Shown here: piece by piece, positions 35,937-46,605 of the stretch | How the letters are laid out: every line of letters begins with the position of its first letter | Position numbering within the stretch: the stretch's first letter is position 1 | Source of the DNA: Pseudomonas sp. R28(2017) | GTDB taxonomy: Bacteria > Pseudomonadota > Gammaproteobacteria > Pseudomonadales > Pseudomonadaceae | NCBI RefSeq assembly: GCF_002112505.1 | Contig: NZ_NEHW01000003.1 | Coordinates: forward strand, 1-64,000 | Length of the DNA stretch: 64,000 nucleotides | Direction: 5' to 3' | The notes under the pieces: generated by a model | What the model was told of the DNA's origin: nothing | The model's input: only the letters and a program-made list of their open reading frames with translations | Databases searched by the model: none | Position numbers and translations under genes: made by a program

Positions 35937-37850
35937 TCAAGACGAGAGGTAGGACGAGCGCGTCAGGCCCAGGCGCAACGCATCGAGGAACTGGGTCCGC
36001 TCACGTGCGCTGATCTTGGCGCTGGCCACCTTGTCGCGGTAGTGCGTCATCAACTCCTCCGGGGACAGGTGCACGTAACGCAGCATGTCTTCGATGGTGT
36101 CGTGGGTCTCGATACCGGCGTGGTACACGCTGCCATCGGCGTTCTGGTAGATGTTCACCGAGTCGGTGTCACCGAACAGGTTGTGCATGTCGCCGAGAAT
36201 TTCCTGATAGGCACCGACCAGGAACACGCCCAGCAGGTAATCCTCGCCTTCGTTGACCGCATGCACCGGCATGCTGGTCTCGATGCTCTGCTCGTCGACG
36301 TACTGGTTGATCTTGCCGTCGGAGTCGCAGGTCAGGTCCTGCAGCACCGCGCGGCGCATCGGCTCCTCGTCCAGGCGGTGCAACGGGATGATCGGCAGTA
36401 CCTGGCCAATGGCCCAGGTGTCCGGCAGGCTCTGGAACACCGAGAAGTTGCAGATGTACTTGTCGGCCAGCTTGTCGTTGAGCTCGTCCAGCACCTGGCG
36501 GTGAGAGCGCTGACGGGCCTTCAGCGAGTTGTGCAGGCGGCGGCACACGGCGAAGTAGCACTGCTCGGCCAGGGCCTTCTCGGCCAGGCTGATCTTGCCA
36601 TCGGCGTACTGCGCCGCCACGTCGCCCAGGTAGTGGGTGGCGCGCCAGTAGGTCTCGGTGACCATCTCGATGTCGGTCGGGCCAAGCAGGTCGACCAGCC
36701 ATTGCACGGTTTCCGGCAGGGCTTCCTTGTTCTCGATGGTCGGCACGTCGTCGTTGTGCTTCTCGACGTCGGTCACCTGGATCACCAGCATCGCGTGGTG
36801 CGCAGTCAGCGAACGGCCACTCTCCGAGAAGATGTGCGGGTGCGGCAGGCCCTGCGCGTCGCAGAACTCCTTGAGCATGCCCACCACCACGCCGGCGTAG
36901 TCGTCCATGTCGTAGTTGATCGAGCTGGCGTTGCGCGAGTGGGTACCGTCGTAGTCCACACCCAGGCCACCGCCGACGTCGATATGGTCGACCGGCAGGC
37001 CCAGTGCACGCAGTTCGCCGTAGTAACGGATGGCTTCCTTGAAACCGTGCTGGTAGTCGGCCAGGTTGGCGATCTGCGAGCCCATGTGGAAGTGCAGCAG
37101 GCGGATGCCCTGGTCCAGGCCGGCATCGCGGAAGCGCTGCACCACCGAGATCAGCTGAGCAGCAGACAAACCGAACTTGGACTTCTCGCCCCCGGTGTCG
37201 GCCCACTTGCTCGAAGCCAGCGACGACAGGCGCACGCGCAGGCCGACCTGTGGCTTGACCTTGAGCTCGGCGGCCTCGTCGATCACCAGGGCCACTTCCG
37301 ACTCTTTCTCGATGACGATGAACACGTTGTGGCCGAGTTTCTGGCCCATCAGCGCCAGGCGGATGAACTCGCGGTCCTTGTAGCCGTTGCAGACGATGGT
37401 GCCACCCTTCGGCGCCAGCGCCAGCACTGCCAGCAGCTCGGGCTTGGAGCCGGCCTCCAGGCCGATCGACACGTTCTGCGTGGCGATGATGTTTTCCACC
37501 ACCGCTTCCTGCTGGTTGACCTTGATCGGGTACAGCGCGGTGTACTGGCTCTGGTATTCCAGGCGCGCGATGTTGGCATCGAAGGCACCGGTCAACTGGC
37601 GCACGCGGTCCTGCAGGATGTCGGGGAAGCGTACCAGCAGCGGCAGCGACAGGCCGCTCTGACGCAGCTCGTCGACCTGCTCGAACAGGTCGATCGGCGC
37701 GCTGCCGGGGCCGTTGGGGCGCACTTCGACGCGCCCGGCTTCATTGATGGCGAAATAACCAGCGCCCCAATGGCGGATGCCATAAACACTGCGGCTGTCG
37801 GCCACGGTCCATTGGCTACCATCGTCTTTGCGTGTGCGTCGTACGGACAT
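35937..37850 (-). CDS. speA: biosynthetic arginine decarboxylase
   Basis: This 637-residue PLP-dependent fold-III decarboxylase converts arginine to agmatine, the first step of putrescine synthesis by that route. The PLP lysine is Lys110 in YPIKVNQQ, and the conserved HFHMGSQ and [12 protein letters not shown] motifs follow. The length is that of the SpeA family. The ATG at 37850 follows AGGGGA. It is transcribed alone, preceded by a hairpin in its leader and followed by a REP. Confidence 0.95.
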   Translation of the reverse strand: MSVRRTRKDDGSQWTVADSRSVYGIRHWGAGYFAINEAGRVEVRPNGPGSAPIDLFEQVDELRQSGLSLPLLVRFPDILQDRVRQLTGAFDANIARLEYQSQYTALYPIKVNQQEAVVENIIATQNVSIGLEAGSKPELLAVLALAPKGGTIVCNGYKDREFIRLALMGQKLGHNVFIVIEKESEVALVIDEAAELKVKPQVGLRVRLSSLASSKWADTGGEKSKFGLSAAQLISVVQRFRDAGLDQGIRLLHFHMGSQIANLADYQHGFKEAIRYYGELRALGLPVDHIDVGGGLGVDYDGTHSRNASSINYDMDDYAGVVVGMLKEFCDAQGLPHPHIFSESGRSLTAHHAMLVIQVTDVEKHNDDVPTIENKEALPETVQWLVDLLGPTDIEMVTETYWRATHYLGDVAAQYADGKISLAEKALAEQCYFAVCRRLHNSLKARQRSHRQVLDELNDKLADKYICNFSVFQSLPDTWAIGQVLPIIPLHRLDEEPMRRAVLQDLTCDSDGKINQYVDEQSIETSMPVHAVNEGEDYLLGVFLVGAYQEILGDMHNLFGDTDSVNIYQNADGSVYHAGIETHDTIEDMLRYVHLSPEELMTHYRDKVASAKISARERTQFLDALRLGLTRSSYLSS

Positions 37851-37876
37851 TGAAGTCCCCTATAGATAAGTCCAGG

Positions 37877-37907
37877 ACACTGCCCCGCAAGGAGGCGGGC
37901 GCAGTGT
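37877..37907 (-). other. hairpin upstream of speA
   Basis: ACACTGCCCCGC (37877-37888) pairs imperfectly with GCGGGCGCAGTGT (37895-37907). It lies 27 bases before the speA start codon on the minus strand, so it may lie in or just upstream of the mRNA leader. A T tract is absent on the speA side, so it does not look like a terminator for that strand. Confidence 0.4.
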
Positions 37908-38002
37908 AAAAGCCAAAAATGACGATTCGTCCGTGCCCTGGGGTAGACCCTGGTCACGGGAACGAGTTTAGAAAGCGTTGGGCAAAAAATCGCGGGGGCG
38001 CA

Positions 38003-38374
38003 TCAGCCGCCGGACTTTTTCGCCTTGAAGCCCTGTTTGATCAGCTCGGCGATCAGCAGCTCGACATGGTCGCCCTGGATCTCGATGACCCCATCCTTCA
38101 GTGCGCCGCCGGTACCGCAACGGCGCTTGAGGGTGGTGGCCAGCTCCTTGAGCTGGTCGAGCGGCAGCGGCACGCCGGTGACGGTAGTCACGGTCTTGCC
38201 ACCACGGCCTTTGCTTTCACGGCGCACACGGGCGATGCCGTCACCTTCGGGGATGACTTGCTGCTTGCAGGTGCAGGCGTCCACCGGCTGGCCGCAGTCG
38301 GGGCAGTGCCGACCGGCATCGGTGGAGTAAACGAGACCGCCAAGGGCGGCGAAGGAAGAAGCTTTCTTGGCCAC
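38003..38374 (-). CDS. yciH: SUI1-family translation initiation factor-like protein
   Basis: This 123-residue protein has an N-terminal zinc-knuckle-like HCPDCGQPVDACTCK and a C-terminal SUI1 domain (TVTGVPLPLDQLKELATTLKR, CGTGGALKDGVIEIQGDH). The family is the bacterial relative of eIF1 (YciH), with a modest role in initiation fidelity. The start is a GTG at 38374, preceded by AGAGGA. It lies 152 bases upstream of speA on the same strand. Confidence 0.85.
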   Translation of the reverse strand: MAKKASSFAALGGLVYSTDAGRHCPDCGQPVDACTCKQQVIPEGDGIARVRRESKGRGGKTVTTVTGVPLPLDQLKELATTLKRRCGTGGALKDGVIEIQGDHVELLIAELIKQGFKAKKSGG

Positions 38375-38555
38375 TTTTGTTCCTCTGTGCTGAGGACAAA
38401 AACTGGTCGACGGGAGCCGACCGCGAAGCCCCACTCTGGCAGGGGCGGCGCTACTGCCGCAAGATCCTGCGGCAGCCCGAAAAGGGCGCGCAGTGTAACG
38501 ATAAATCAGGCTGTTGCTAAGTACTGGAATGCGCCATTTTGCGAATGTTTTGCGA

Positions 38556-38645
38556 CCCCTTCGCGGGTAAACCCGCTCCCACAGGTACTGCGCAGGTTTC
38601 ACGGCCTGTGAAATCCCTGTGGGAGCGGGTTTACCCGCGAAGGGG
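38556..38645. repeat. REP doublet, variant with compensated stem
   Basis: A 29-base arm (38556-38584, core TTCGCGGGTAAACCCGCTCC) faces its perfect complement (38617-38645). Compared with the main family GCGGGCAAGCCCGC, the two changes C to T and G to A keep the inner hairpin paired. It lies between the YciH and Nudix genes. Confidence 0.85.
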
Positions 38646-38663
38646 CCGGCATGGCCCACGCAT

Positions 38664-39200
38664 CTATTTGAGGCTTGCTTTATAGCGCTGCAACGCCGCC
38701 AACGAGTCCGGGCAATACGGCTTCGTCAGGCTTTCTTGCTCAGCCTGTTCCAGGCCAATGAAGCGCGCCTCGATCACCTCTTCCGGCTGCAGCCGCAACG
38801 GCGCATCCGACACCGCCGAAAACACCGCGCACCACAGGCGGTTGTCTGGCTGGTCGAAATAGAAGCGCTCATGAAAACGCAGTTCGACGCCTTCGATGCC
38901 CAGCTCCTCGGCCAGCTCGCGGGCAGCCGAATCGGCATACGCCTCCCCTGCCGCCACCATGCCACCGGCCGCCACGTCCCAATACCCGGGGTACAGCGCC
39001 TTGCTCAGGGTCCGGCGGTGCACACACAACTCACCCGCGCTGTTGAACAAGAGGATGAACGTGCAGCGACCGATCAGGCCACGCTCACGCAGCTCGGCCC
39101 TGGGCAACGCGCCGAGCACCTGGTCGGCTTCATCCACCCAGGTGACCCGTTCACGGTCGGAAGCCGCCCGATGGGCGGCCTCGTTGGCGCTGATGGCCAC
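38664..39200 (-). CDS. Nudix hydrolase (YfcD-like)
   Basis: This 178-residue protein carries a complete Nudix box, GGMVAAGEAYADSAARELAE followed by ELGIEG. Residues before and after resemble the YfcD/IDI-like group (LCVHRRTLSKALYPGYWDVAAGG). The start is taken as a GTG at 39200, two bases after the stop codon of the upstream DUF2333 gene; no ATG fits. The substrate is unknown, but a nucleoside diphosphate derivative is expected. It is probably translationally coupled to the upstream gene. Confidence 0.82.
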   Translation of the reverse strand: MAISANEAAHRAASDRERVTWVDEADQVLGALPRAELRERGLIGRCTFILLFNSAGELCVHRRTLSKALYPGYWDVAAGGMVAAGEAYADSAARELAEELGIEGVELRFHERFYFDQPDNRLWCAVFSAVSDAPLRLQPEEVIEARFIGLEQAEQESLTKPYCPDSLAALQRYKASLK

Positions 39201-39202
39201 GC

Positions 39203-40270
39203 TCAACCCTGCGACAGCAGCTGACGCAGGTCGATGACTGCGGCGTTGGCCCGGGAAATGTAGTTGGCCATGACCAGCGAATGGTTGGCCCACATGCCGA
39301 AGCCGCTGCCGTTGAGCACCATCGGGCTCCACAGCGGCTCCTGCGAGGCTTCCAGTTCACGAATGATCTGGCGCACGCTGACCGTGGCGTTCTTCTTCGC
39401 CAGCACGTCGGCGAAGTCGACCTCGATGGCGCGCAGCAGGTGCGACAGCGCCCAGGCCTGGCCACGGGCTTCGTAGAACACGTTGTCGATCTGCAGCCAC
39501 GGGGTTTCCACCAGCTCTTCATCCACCTGCGGCGCCTGGCCGGCGACCACCGACTCGGTCTTCAGGGTGGTGTTGAGCTTGACCCGGCCAACGCTGGCCG
39601 ACAGGCGCTGCGACAGCGAACCCAGGCGGGTGGCGACGTCACCCAGCCAGTTGTTCAGGTTGTCGGCACGGGTATAGAAGGCGGCGCCCTTGTCGCCAGC
39701 GGCCAGGCGGGCCTGATAGCGGCTCAGCGACTTGATGCCCTCTTCGAACTCCGACTCACTCGATGGCAGGATCCAGCTCTTGTTGTCGAAGTTGAAGCGC
39801 GGCTCGGCCTTGGCCAGGTCGGCATCTTCAGTGGACTGCGACTGCGAACGGGCGAAGTCCTTGCGCAGGGCGCGGGACAGGTCACGTACCTGCACCAGCA
39901 CGCCGTATTCCCAGCTCGGCATGTTGTCCATCCACAGGCCTGGCGGGAAGCGGTCGTTGGAAATGTAGCCACCCGGCTTGTTCAGCAGGGTACCGGCCAC
40001 GCTCTTGAGGGTTTCGATGGTGGTATAGCCCACCACCATCTGCTGGCCGTTACGCTCGGCGGCAGCCTGGGCGTTCTGCTGGACCGGGAACAGCGCCGGC
40101 TCCTCGCTCCAGTACCAGCCCAGGCCCAGGCACACCAGCAGGTACAACCCGATCAGGGTCCCCAGGGCACGGCTCCAGAGCCCGCCAAAATAGCTACGGG
40201 CAGCGGCGCGGCGGCCATCGACACGCTCGCGGGGCTCGGCGTTGGCCTCGCGGTTTTTCCAGTCCAGCAT
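39203..40270 (-). CDS. DUF2333-family membrane protein
   Basis: This 355-residue protein has one membrane helix near residues 36-54 (LGTLIGLYLLVCLGLGWYW) and a large soluble part, probably periplasmic. WEYGVLVQVRDLSRALRKDFARSQSQS and the tail VMANYISRANAAVIDLRQLL are typical of DUF2333, a family restricted mostly to gamma-proteobacteria. Its function is unknown. It is divergent from gcbA and precedes the Nudix gene. Confidence 0.8.
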   Translation of the reverse strand: MLDWKNREANAEPRERVDGRRAAARSYFGGLWSRALGTLIGLYLLVCLGLGWYWSEEPALFPVQQNAQAAAERNGQQMVVGYTTIETLKSVAGTLLNKPGGYISNDRFPPGLWMDNMPSWEYGVLVQVRDLSRALRKDFARSQSQSTEDADLAKAEPRFNFDNKSWILPSSESEFEEGIKSLSRYQARLAAGDKGAAFYTRADNLNNWLGDVATRLGSLSQRLSASVGRVKLNTTLKTESVVAGQAPQVDEELVETPWLQIDNVFYEARGQAWALSHLLRAIEVDFADVLAKKNATVSVRQIIRELEASQEPLWSPMVLNGSGFGMWANHSLVMANYISRANAAVIDLRQLLSQG

Positions 40271-40517
40271 GGCTTTGTCCTTAATCAGTCACGACGGTTC
40301 AGGGGCTTGGACCACAGGCCAGCGCCAGGGTGCCACGGCAAGCCCGCGTCGCAGCACTATAAAGCAGACACCGCCGTACGCATAAGCGACCAATGAGTCA
40401 GTAACTGAATATTCGTTCGTAGGCCTTTGTTGACGCGGAGCACGTGCGAATGGAAAAAGCGGTGCTAGCATAGAGCCATCATCGAACCTGCATAGCCCTC
40501 TAACAAGTAGCCAGGAC

Positions 40518-41897
40518 ATGACCCAAGCCGCAGAGCCGAGCCAGGAGCGCCTCTCGCAGGAGCTCGAACAGCTGTTGCAGCGCCTGTCGCGTACGCGCCT
40601 GCGCCACGGCGACCTGCCCGATCAGCTGGAATTGCCGCCTGCGCGCAAACCCGTCTACCTGCTGCTGCACGACCATGAACGCGCCGAGCGCCTCGCCCAG
40701 CAGCTGGAGTTCTTCGGCCTGAGCGCGCAGCCCCAGCCCTGCGCCAGTGCGTTTCTGGCGTCACTGGCCGAGCAACCGCCGGTGGCCATCGTCATGGATG
40801 TCGACTTCTCCGGCCCCGGTGCTGGCCTGCCGTTGGCGGCGCTGGCGCAGCAGGGCCGGGAGCCGCTGATACCGCTACTGTTCTTCAGCCTGCACGAAGC
40901 CGATACGCCGACCCGCCTGGCCGCCGTGCGCGCCGGCGGCCAGGCGTTCCTGACCGGTACGCTGGAGGCCTCCAGCCTGCTGGAAAAACTCGAAGTCATG
41001 ACCAGCAACGCCCAGCAAGACCCCTTGCGCGTGCTGATCATCGACGACTCACGCACCCAGGCCCTGCACACCGAACGGGTACTGAGCAGTGCCGGAATGC
41101 TGACCCGCAGCCTGAACGACCCGATCGGCGCCATGGCCGAACTTGCCGACTTCCAGCCTGACCTGATCATCCTCGACCTGTACATGCCGACGTGCTCGGG
41201 CCCGGAACTGGCCAAGGTGATCCGTCACAATGACCGTTACGTCAGCGTGCCGATCATCTACCTGTCTGCCGAGGACGACCTGGACAAGCAGCTTGATGCC
41301 ATGAGCGAAGGCGGCGACGACTTCCTGACCAAGCCGATCCGCTCGCGGCACCTGATCACCACCGTGCGCAACCGCGCCGCCCGTGCCCGTCACCTCAAGG
41401 CCCGCATGGTCCGCGACAGCCTGACCGGGCTGTACAACCACACCCATATCCTGCAGCTGCTCGAAGACTGCAGCTATCGCGCCCGCCGCGAACGGCAACC
41501 ACTGAGCTTCGCCATGCTCGACATCGACCACTTCAAGAAGATCAACGACCGCCACGGCCACCCCATGGGCGACCGGGTGATCAAGAGCCTGGCACTGTTC
41601 CTCAAGCAACGCCTGCGCAAGACTGACTTCATTGGCCGCTATGGCGGTGAAGAGTTCGCCATCGTCATGCCCGACACTTCGCTGGAAGCCGCGCACAAGG
41701 TGCTGGATGAAATTCGCCGGCGCTTTGCCGAAATCCTTTACCCGGCGCAGCCTGAGGATCTGCAATGCACCTTCAGCGCCGGGGTCGTGCAGCTGGACGA
41801 TGCGCTGGATGCGCTGAGCATGGCCAGCACGGCGGATGAGGCGTTGTACCGGGCCAAGCATGCGGGGCGTAATTGCGTGGTCAGGGTGGAGCCGTAA
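40518..41897 (+). CDS. gcbA: REC-REC-GGDEF diguanylate cyclase
   Basis: This 459-residue protein has a degenerate N-terminal receiver (about 45-160) and a complete second receiver (about 172-290; [18 protein letters not shown]). The GGDEF domain has the active site GGEEF at 376-380 and an RxxD product-inhibition site at 367-370 (RKTD). It makes cyclic di-GMP. Order and position before ctpL and dsbD match GcbA/AdcA of Pseudomonas (PA4843), which promotes surface attachment and affects flagella. The ATG at 40518 follows CAGGA. Confidence 0.88.
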   Translation: MTQAAEPSQERLSQELEQLLQRLSRTRLRHGDLPDQLELPPARKPVYLLLHDHERAERLAQQLEFFGLSAQPQPCASAFLASLAEQPPVAIVMDVDFSGPGAGLPLAALAQQGREPLIPLLFFSLHEADTPTRLAAVRAGGQAFLTGTLEASSLLEKLEVMTSNAQQDPLRVLIIDDSRTQALHTERVLSSAGMLTRSLNDPIGAMAELADFQPDLIILDLYMPTCSGPELAKVIRHNDRYVSVPIIYLSAEDDLDKQLDAMSEGGDDFLTKPIRSRHLITTVRNRAARARHLKARMVRDSLTGLYNHTHILQLLEDCSYRARRERQPLSFAMLDIDHFKKINDRHGHPMGDRVIKSLALFLKQRLRKTDFIGRYGGEEFAIVMPDTSLEAAHKVLDEIRRRFAEILYPAQPEDLQCTFSAGVVQLDDALDALSMASTADEALYRAKHAGRNCVVRVEP

Positions 41898-41926
41898 CTG
41901 TCGCGCGCAATAGCTCAACGCCACCT

Positions 41927-41955
41927 TCGTCATCACCTGGTAACAAATTCGCCAT
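41927..41955 (+). promoter_or_regulatory. possible Pho box upstream of ctpL
   Basis: Three 7-mers at an 11-bp period, TCGTCAT (41927-41933), TGGTAAC (41938-41944) and TCGCCAT (41949-41955), with 4-base spacers, resemble the PhoB pattern CTGTCAT-N4-CTGTCAT. The match is weak at several bases. CtpL of P. aeruginosa is induced by phosphate limitation, which is the reason to note it. Confidence 0.3.
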
Positions 41956-42004
41956 AAATTCAGGCACCTATCTCTCGACTCCCCCCCGCAGGAAGTTCGC
42001 GGCT

Positions 42005-43966
42005 ATGCGCCTGAAGTGGCTTACCAATTTCAACACCTTGTTGCTGGTGACCGTGTGTATCGCCTTGGGTGCGACCTTGTGGTGGTCGCAACGTGCCCTG
42101 GAACGGCCCTATCAGTTGATGGAGCGTTACCTGGGCCTGTCACAGCAGTTCCAGAACCAGACAGTGCGCAATATCCAGGCGTACCTGGGCAGTGGCGACG
42201 CCTTGCGCCACGCGGCTGCCGTTGAGGCAAACATGCAACTCGAAGGCTCGCTTGCCGACTGGCCGCCGGAGCTCGCCGCCAAGTTGCGCCCGAGCCTGGA
42301 CACCCTGCAGGCCTTCACCGCCAATGAACTGCTCGCCGCCGGCAAGCTGGCCGGCGACCCGCAGGCCCTGCTGCTGCAGGCCGAGCGCGAGCTGGGGGCC
42401 AACTTCGAACAGTTGGCCGGCTATGCCCGCGACAGCGGCAGCAGCGAGGCCAACCGCTACCTGCTGCCACTGCTCGACGCCACCGTGCACCTGGGCCGCC
42501 TGTCGCTGGCCCGGGACAAGCTGGTCAGCAGCGGCCGTGCCGAATTGGCCGACGAAGTCGAGCGCGAGCTGCAACTGATCCGCAGCCAGGCCCAGGCCAT
42601 CGACGGCCTGCCGCTGCTGGGCGTGACCCGTGCTGCCGAATCCAACGCCGACGACTTCGCCGCCATGATGGGCCTGCAATCCCAAGCCAGCGAACAACAG
42701 GAAGACGTGGCCGTCGGCCTCAAGCGCGAGCTGCAAAGCCTGCTGAACCGCTACCCTGCCGAACTGCAACGCACCCGCGAGCAGATCGAGCGCCGCACGG
42801 CCCTGGCCGCCAGCACCAATCAGCGGCTGGAAGCCGTGCAACAGGCCATTGCCGGCCTGGAGCCGGAAGTGCGTGGCCAGCACGCGAAGATTGCCGGCGA
42901 GGTGCGCATCATCCAGGGGCTGATGATCGGCCTGATCCTGTTGATCGCCTTGCTCATCGACACCTTGCAGCGCCGCCTGGCCCGCACCTTGACCAGCCTG
43001 GCCCCGGCCCTGTCACGCTGGGCCGAAGGCGACTTTGCCGCGCCCATCGCACTGGGCAAGACCAATCGCGAGCTGCACGATATCCAGGAATCGCTCAACC
43101 GCCTGCGCCAGTACCTGGTGGCGCTGGTCGGCACCATCCGCCACAACGCCGAACAGGTCGCCGGCAGCAGCCACGCCCTGGCCGGCATGAGTGCCGCGTT
43201 GCACGATGGCGCCGAGCGCCAGGCCGGCGATACCGGGCAGATTCGCGATGCGCTGGGCGAGCTGGAAGCCACCATCCAGCAAGTGGCCGGCGACGCCAGC
43301 TCCGCCGCCGATGCCAGCCGCGATGCCGGGCGTGCCGTGGAACAGGGCCAGACAGTGATCGGCCAGAGCCTCTCGGGGCTGCGCGCGCTGGTCGACGAGG
43401 TGCAAGGCAATGCACGCATGATCGAACAACTGGCCGAAGAATCGGCCACCATCGGCGGGGTGCTGACGGTGATCCGCTCGATCGCCGAACAGACCAACCT
43501 GCTGGCCTTGAATGCCGCCATCGAGGCCGCCCGTGCGGGTGAGATGGGCCGCGGCTTCGCGGTGGTGGCCGACGAGGTGCGCTCGCTTGCGCAGCGCACC
43601 ACCGGGGCGACCGGCGAGATCCAGGCGCTGATCGACCGCCTGCAACAGGCGGCGCGAGAGTCGGTGGCCGGGATGCGCACTCAGCTTGAACATGCCGAAG
43701 CCACCGCCAACCAGGCCCAGGCCGCCGACGGCGCGCTGGATGAGATTGTCAGCGCGATCCGCACGATCGCCGACACCGCGGTGCGGATTGCCGATGTCAC
43801 GGCGCAGCAGAGTGGCGCGGTGAGCGAGATTCGCGATCACAGCGAGCGGATTCACGCCTTGGGCGAGGACAACCTGCAGCGCATCGGCGAAGGGCGTGAG
43901 CAAGGTGAACAGCTGCTGAGCCTGGGCGGGGAGCTGAGCAAAGCGGTACGGGCCTTCAGGGTCTGA
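42005..43966 (+). CDS. ctpL: methyl-accepting chemotaxis protein, CtpL-like
   Basis: This 653-residue chemoreceptor has a first membrane helix (about 10-28) and an all-helical periplasmic sensor of about 270 residues, consistent with a helical bimodular (HBM) domain. A second helix is near 305-320, and the signalling hairpin holds [20 protein letters not shown] around residue 495. Its position after gcbA and before dsbD equals PA4844 (CtpL), reported to mediate taxis to inorganic phosphate. The ATG at 42005 has AGGA upstream at about ten bases. The ligand here is inferred from synteny. Confidence 0.85.
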   Translation: MRLKWLTNFNTLLLVTVCIALGATLWWSQRALERPYQLMERYLGLSQQFQNQTVRNIQAYLGSGDALRHAAAVEANMQLEGSLADWPPELAAKLRPSLDTLQAFTANELLAAGKLAGDPQALLLQAERELGANFEQLAGYARDSGSSEANRYLLPLLDATVHLGRLSLARDKLVSSGRAELADEVERELQLIRSQAQAIDGLPLLGVTRAAESNADDFAAMMGLQSQASEQQEDVAVGLKRELQSLLNRYPAELQRTREQIERRTALAASTNQRLEAVQQAIAGLEPEVRGQHAKIAGEVRIIQGLMIGLILLIALLIDTLQRRLARTLTSLAPALSRWAEGDFAAPIALGKTNRELHDIQESLNRLRQYLVALVGTIRHNAEQVAGSSHALAGMSAALHDGAERQAGDTGQIRDALGELEATIQQVAGDASSAADASRDAGRAVEQGQTVIGQSLSGLRALVDEVQGNARMIEQLAEESATIGGVLTVIRSIAEQTNLLALNAAIEAARAGEMGRGFAVVADEVRSLAQRTTGATGEIQALIDRLQQAARESVAGMRTQLEHAEATANQAQAADGALDEIVSAIRTIADTAVRIADVTAQQSGAVSEIRDHSERIHALGEDNLQRIGEGREQGEQLLSLGGELSKAVRAFRV

Positions 43967-43979
43967 GCCTTCCTGTTAC

Positions 43980-44073
43980 GGCCTCTTCGCGGGCAAGCCC
44001 GCTCCCACTGGTACCCCAAGGCATTCAAGGGCTACAGTAAACCTGTGGGAGCGGGCTTGCCCGCGAAGAGGCC
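43980..44073. repeat. REP doublet after ctpL
   Basis: A 29-base arm (43980-44008; GGCCTCTTCGCGGGCAAGCC and onward) and its perfect complement (44045-44073) face each other around 36 bases. This is the standard family and arrangement, in the gap between ctpL and dsbD. Confidence 0.9.
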
Positions 44074-44184
44074 AGAACTGGCGACACTCAACCCGGCGGC
44101 CATGTGTCGCCCTTTAGCCTCCCACCCTTTCAACCCTCACCAACTCCGCTATCATGCGGGCACGTTCCACCTCGCGAGTCCGCC

Positions 44185-45966
44185 ATGCGCCGCCTGTTTT
44201 TCCTGCTGTTCCTGCTGCTGGCCAGCCCTGCTTTCGCCTCGGGCCTGCTCGACAACCGCCCCAGCGCCACCCTCGGCGCCGCTTCGCTGTCCAACAACGC
44301 CGACTTCCTGCCGGTACACGAAGCCTTCAAGCTCAGCCTGGTGCAGGCCGACGCGCAGACCCTCAAGCTGCGTTTCGTCGCCACCGACGGTTACTACCTG
44401 TACCGCCACCGCTTCCATTTCCGCACGGAACCGGCGGACATCGCCCTGGGCACGCCAAACATCCCCAAGGGCGAGGCCAAGCACGACGAATTCTTCGGTG
44501 ACGTCGAGGTGTACCACGGCGTACTCGACATCGAGATCCCGCGCACCGACGCCCGTGCCTTTACCCTGCTGGTGGGCTACCAGGGCTGCGCCGACAAGGG
44601 CCTGTGCTACCCGCCAGAAACCGAGCGCCTGAGCATCGATGGCGAAGCTGCCGCCGCCGGAACGGCCCTGCCTGCAGGCAGCGAACAGGGCTGGAGCTGG
44701 AAATCGCTGCTGCTGTTTTTCCTCGCCGGGGTTGGCCTGACCTTCACCCCCTGCGTGCTGCCGATGCTGCCGATCCTCTCCGGCGTGGTTTTGCGCGGTC
44801 AGGTTGGTGGCCTGCGCGGCCTGGCCCTGTCGCTGGCCTACGTGCTGCCGATGGCCGCCAGCTTCGCCGTGCTCGGTGCGCTGATGGGCCTGTTCGGCGC
44901 CGGCCTGAACCTGCAGGCACGCCTGCAGTCGGCCTGGGTACTGGTGCCGTTCGCGCTGTTCTTCGTGGTGTTCGCCCTGGCCATGTTCGGCCTGTTCGAG
45001 CTCAAGTTGCCGCAGGCCCTGAGCAACCGCCTGAACAACGTCGCCAACCACACCCGGGGCGGCTCGCTGCTCGGTGCCGCGGTGCTCGGCGTGCTTTCCA
45101 GCTTGCTGGTCTCGCCCTGTGTGTCAGCACCGCTGGCCGGCGCATTGCTATATATCAGCGCCAGCGGCGATGCCGTGGGCGGCGCGCTCAAGCTGTTCGC
45201 CCTGGGCCTGGGCATGGGTGCCCCCTTGCTGCTGATTGCCACGGGTGGCGCGGCCTGGTTGCCGAAGAGCGGCCCGTGGCTGAACACCGTGAAAAACGCC
45301 ATCGGTGTGTTGCTGCTGGGCCTGGCCATCGGCCTGCTCAGCCGCGTGCTGCCGGGGCCGGCGACCATGCTGCTGGTCGGTTTCCTGGCAGCCGGTGTGG
45401 CGCTGTTCCTGGGTGCCCTGGAGTTCGTGGTCAAGGCACCACGCCAACGCCTGGCACAACTGCTCGGCCTGGCGTTGCTGATGTATGGCCTGGCCTGCTG
45501 GTATGGCGCCCTGAACGGCCAGGGCGACCCGTTGCGCCCCTTGCCAGCCCCCGTCACGGCCAGCGCCAACAGCCCGGCGGCGGCCACATCAGCTGCCTGG
45601 CAGACCGTGACCACACCGGCCGCGCTGGACGCTGCCCTGGCCGAAGCCAAGGCCGCCGGTCAACCCGTACTGCTGGACTGGTACGCCGACTGGTGCATCA
45701 GCTGCAAGGTGATCGAGCGCGAAGTGCTGAACGCGCCGCAGGTTCAAGGGCAGTTGCACGCCTTCAGGCTGCTGCGTTTCGACATCACCGAGAGCAGCGC
45801 CGAGCAGCGCTCGCTGCTTGACCGCTATCAGCTGTTCGGGCCGCCCGCGCTGCTGTTCTTTGCCGCGAACGGCAGCGAAATGACCACCGATCGGGTGGTT
45901 GGCGAGATAAACGCCGGGGAATTTGCGCAGATTTTGACGCGCGTGCGCGGCAAACTCGGTCTATAA
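44185..45966 (+). CDS. dsbD: thiol:disulfide interchange protein
   Basis: This 593-residue inner-membrane protein passes electrons from cytoplasmic thioredoxin to periplasmic thiol proteins. It has a signal peptide (1-19) and an N-terminal alpha domain with CADKGLC. A membrane beta domain contains PCVLPMLP and SPCVSAPL, and a C-terminal thioredoxin domain has WCISC. The three cysteine pairs are all present. The ATG at 44185 starts the signal peptide. It lies upstream of aroQ, as in P. aeruginosa (dipZ). Confidence 0.94.
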   Translation: MRRLFFLLFLLLASPAFASGLLDNRPSATLGAASLSNNADFLPVHEAFKLSLVQADAQTLKLRFVATDGYYLYRHRFHFRTEPADIALGTPNIPKGEAKHDEFFGDVEVYHGVLDIEIPRTDARAFTLLVGYQGCADKGLCYPPETERLSIDGEAAAAGTALPAGSEQGWSWKSLLLFFLAGVGLTFTPCVLPMLPILSGVVLRGQVGGLRGLALSLAYVLPMAASFAVLGALMGLFGAGLNLQARLQSAWVLVPFALFFVVFALAMFGLFELKLPQALSNRLNNVANHTRGGSLLGAAVLGVLSSLLVSPCVSAPLAGALLYISASGDAVGGALKLFALGLGMGAPLLLIATGGAAWLPKSGPWLNTVKNAIGVLLLGLAIGLLSRVLPGPATMLLVGFLAAGVALFLGALEFVVKAPRQRLAQLLGLALLMYGLACWYGALNGQGDPLRPLPAPVTASANSPAAATSAAWQTVTTPAALDAALAEAKAAGQPVLLDWYADWCISCKVIEREVLNAPQVQGQLHAFRLLRFDITESSAEQRSLLDRYQLFGPPALLFFAANGSEMTTDRVVGEINAGEFAQILTRVRGKLGL

Positions 45967-46145
45967 CTTCCCGCGTGCCGGGAAATTTCTCCAAATGAGT
46001 GACCAGATTTAATTATTTGGTCACATACTTCGCGCGAACCTCGGGCAACGTGCTGGCTATTGCCGGGAACTGGACACTTGCCGTCGCTTTGCGGCACACT
46101 CGCCGCGCTGTGTCGAATTGCCCTACAAATCCAAGGAAACCGCAG
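45967..46145 (+). other. dsbD-aroQ gap with inverted repeat
   Basis: GTGACCA (45999-46005) and TGGTCAC (46018-46024) form a perfect 7-bp dyad around an AT-rich centre. A smaller hairpin (TTCCCG...CGGGAA, about 45968-45983) follows the dsbD stop codon. The dyad could be an operator or part of a terminator; there is no T tract. Confidence 0.4.
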
Positions 46146-46598
46146 ATGGCAACCCTACTGGTGCTTCACGGCCCCAACCTGAACCTGCTCGGGACTCGCG
46201 AACCGGGCCACTACGGCGCCGTGACCCTGGCCCAGATCAACCAGGACCTGGAGCAGCGCGCCCGCGCCGCTGGTCACCATCTGCAGTACCTGCAGAGCAA
46301 TGCCGAATACGAACTCATCGATCGTATTCATGCCGCACGCAACGAGGGTGTGGACTTCATCCTGATCAATCCGGCGGCTTTCACCCACACAAGCGTCGCA
46401 TTACGTGACGCATTGCTCGCGGTGAGCATCCCATTCATCGAAGTGCACCTGTCCAACGTGCACAAACGCGAACCGTTCCGTCACCACTCCTACTTTTCCG
46501 ATGTTGCCGTAGGAGTGATCTGCGGCCTGGGCGCCAGCGGTTATCGCCTGGCCCTGGAATCCGCACTGGAACAACTGGCTGCCAACGCACAGCCCTGA
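46146..46598 (+). CDS. aroQ: type II 3-dehydroquinate dehydratase
   Basis: This 150-residue enzyme converts 3-dehydroquinate to 3-dehydroshikimate in aromatic amino-acid synthesis. The signature [20 protein letters not shown] (with catalytic Arg and Tyr) and the later [16 protein letters not shown] and [18 protein letters not shown] match the type II dodecameric family. It lies upstream of accBC, as in most Pseudomonas. Confidence 0.96.
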   Translation: MATLLVLHGPNLNLLGTREPGHYGAVTLAQINQDLEQRARAAGHHLQYLQSNAEYELIDRIHAARNEGVDFILINPAAFTHTSVALRDALLAVSIPFIEVHLSNVHKREPFRHHSYFSDVAVGVICGLGASGYRLALESALEQLAANAQP

Positions 46599-46605
46599 TA
46601 ACGAA

